Shown here: positions 6,608 through 7,508 of the stretch, one piece after another
How the letters are laid out: every line of letters begins with the position of its first letter
How positions within the stretch are numbered: position 1 is the first letter of the stretch
Source of the DNA: an uncultured Rhodoferax sp.
Lineage (GTDB): Bacteria; Pseudomonadota; Gammaproteobacteria; Burkholderiales; Burkholderiaceae_C
NCBI GenBank assembly: GCA_936943465.1
Contig: CAKZJN010000208.1
Location: 1-7,508, forward strand
Direction: 5' to 3'
DNA: 7,508 nt
Position numbers and translations under genes: made by a program
Notes under the pieces: model-generated
Database searches by the model: none
Told to the model about the DNA's origin: nothing
Seen by the model: only the letters and a program-made list of their open reading frames with translations

Positions 6608-6702
6608 GCTGCTCCAAAATGTACCCTGGCCCACTGCAAAAAAGGGCAATCGCCAACCCCTGTCGCCGTCCGGACTGGGCTTCGAACTTGGTGGGCCCGA
6701 AT

Positions 6703-6713
6703 GTTGCTATCTT
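6703..6713 (+). promoter_or_regulatory. Candidate extended -10 for the receptor gene
   Basis: TTGCTATCTT contains TGC followed by TATCTT (-10 hexamer at 6708-6713), an extended -10 pattern about 33 bp before the receptor ATG. No convincing -35 hexamer lies at the right distance. It would give a 5' leader of about 25 nt. Tentative. Confidence 0.2.
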
Positions 6714-6745
6714 TCCGTCGAGGCAGACTACCTGACACCACAAAA

Positions 6746-7508
6746 ATGAGACAACTCCGTATGCAAAAAGCGCCTAAATTGAACCGCCTGCTGGTTGCCG
6801 CCCTGGCTGCGACCGGCGCCACCTGCCTGATGGCGCAAACCCTGCAAGAAGTCGTGGTTTCAGCCACCCGCAGCGAGCAACGCAGTTTCGATGCGCCGGC
6901 TGCCGTGCAAAGCGTGGCCCGCGACACCATTCAAAGCGCCGGCCCCCAGGTCAACCTGTCGGAATCGCTGAACCGGGTTCCGGGCCTGACCATTCTGGAC
7001 CGCCAGAACTACGCGCAAGACCTGCAGGTTTCCATCCGGGGTTTTGGCGCGCGCTCGGCCTTCGGCATCCGCGGTATCCGCCTGCTGATTGACGGCATTC
7101 CGGCCACTACGCCCGATGGCCAGGGCCAGGGTTCCAGTGTGAGCCTGCCCTCAACCGATCACATCGAAGTCCTGCGCGGCCCGATGGCCCTGCTCTACGG
7201 CAACTCGTCGGGCGGCGTCATCCAGGCCTTTACCAAGCCGGCGCCCAAAGAGGCCGAAGTTGGCTACCAGTACTACGTGGGCTCGTATGGCCTGCACCGG
7301 GCCGATTACCAGTTTGGCGACACGGTCGGCAAGGTGGGCATCGTGGCCGACTACAGCACCATGAGCATCGACGGCTACCGCGCCAACAGCGCCACCGAGC
7401 GCAAGCAGTTCAACGGCAAACTGAACATTGACGTGAACGACGACCTCAAGGTCAACCTGGTGTTCAACCAGTTCGACATGCCACTGGCACAGGACCCGCT
7501 GGGGCTGA
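6746..7508 (+). CDS. TonB-dependent outer-membrane receptor, YncD/PqqU-like, 3' end missing
   Basis: This is an outer-membrane receptor that imports a scarce substrate using TonB energy. The frame is open from 6746 to the window end (254 codons seen; the family is usually about 650-800). Residues 1-30 form a signal peptide with likely cleavage after LMA. A TonB box, EVVVSA, follows at 35-40, then a plug domain (about 43-165) with NLSESLNRVPGL (70-81), RQNYAQDLQVSIRGFGARS (86-104), IDGIPATTPDGQGQ (115-128) and IEVLRGPMALLYGNSSGGVI (140-159). Barrel strands begin near 172. These plug motifs closely match E. coli YncD/PqqU, reported to take up pyrroloquinoline quinone; specificity resides largely in unseen barrel loops, so substrate is open. 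An ATG at 6761 (five codons in) would also give a good signal peptide; neither start has a clear Shine-Dalgarno. Divergent tonB supports the assignment. Confidence 0.95.
   Translation, partial: MRQLRMQKAPKLNRLLVAALAATGATCLMAQTLQEVVVSATRSEQRSFDAPAAVQSVARDTIQSAGPQVNLSESLNRVPGLTILDRQNYAQDLQVSIRGFGARSAFGIRGIRLLIDGIPATTPDGQGQGSSVSLPSTDHIEVLRGPMALLYGNSSGGVIQAFTKPAPKEAEVGYQYYVGSYGLHRADYQFGDTVGKVGIVADYSTMSIDGYRANSATERKQFNGKLNIDVNDDLKVNLVFNQFDMPLAQDPLGL

Larger units (their letters stand above)
6471..6745. promoter_or_regulatory. Divergent control region between tonB and the receptor gene
   Basis: This 275-bp stretch separates two divergent genes and must hold both promoters. I see no Fur-box-like 19-mer and no complete riboswitch. 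It contains weak promoter candidates on both strands, an inverted repeat at 6525-6537, a strong minus-strand AGGAGGAG ribosome-binding motif at 6560-6567, and a possible 33-codon leader frame that runs from 6550 into tonB, ending at 6449. A run of six A's at 6638-6643 next to a GGCAATCGCC motif gives a very weak terminator-like element on the minus strand. Confidence 0.5.

Noticed and set aside
6638..6651. Intrinsic terminator on the minus strand (GGCGATTGCC followed by a T-run)
   Set aside because: The stem is only three or four base pairs and no gene lies upstream on that strand to be terminated.
6721..6737. Minus-strand sequence resembling a cobalamin riboswitch B12 box
   Set aside because: About 13 of 17 positions fit from memory, but the other conserved riboswitch blocks that should lie 5' of it are absent; that region codes for the receptor's signal peptide.
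6471..6745. Search for a Fur box controlling the receptor and tonB
   Set aside because: No stretch with recognisable GATAAT-type hexamer repeats was found by eye on either strand; a weight-matrix scan could still find a degenerate site.

Overview
The window looks like ordinary chromosome from a GC-rich betaproteobacterium of the order Burkholderiales, probably Comamonadaceae (Rhodoferax/Polaromonas type). This placement is an inference from protein style: a PhaM-type PHA-granule protein, a Pro/Ala-rich TonB, and a chemoreceptor with a GPERRG-containing linker. I see no insertion sequence, integrase, tRNA/rRNA gene, CRISPR array or long repeat.

Layout. Bases 1-804 (+) hold the 3' two-thirds of tgt (queuine tRNA-ribosyltransferase). 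It converges on a block of six minus-strand genes filling 801-6470. In transcription order these are tonB, exbB, exbD, a 106-bp gap, phaM, a FIST-domain protein gene, and a methyl-accepting chemotaxis protein (MCP) gene. From 6746 a TonB-dependent outer-membrane receptor gene runs rightward, divergent from tonB, and leaves the window unfinished at 7508. The receptor and TonB share a 275-bp control region.

How the genes fit together. TonB, ExbB and ExbD form the inner-membrane energising complex, and the divergent receptor is a natural client. Its plug domain closely resembles E. coli YncD/PqqU, so pyrroloquinoline quinone or a similarly scarce small molecule is a possible cargo; this is inference. 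The second minus-strand set pairs PhaM (PHA synthase activator and granule-nucleoid linker) with a FIST sensor protein and an MCP that ends in a CheR/CheB-binding-type pentapeptide. Spacing of about 26 and 23 bp suggests phaM, the FIST gene and the MCP gene are co-transcribed, which would link carbon storage with small-molecule sensing and taxis.

I found no clearly new biological system. The points most worth checking are the FIST-MCP pair next to phaM, the YncD/PqqU-like receptor beside a dedicated tonB operon, a possible 33-codon leader reading frame before tonB, two insertions in TGT (one beside its zinc site), a hairpin at the phaM/FIST-gene junction, and the shared TTAA stop of tgt and the MCP gene.
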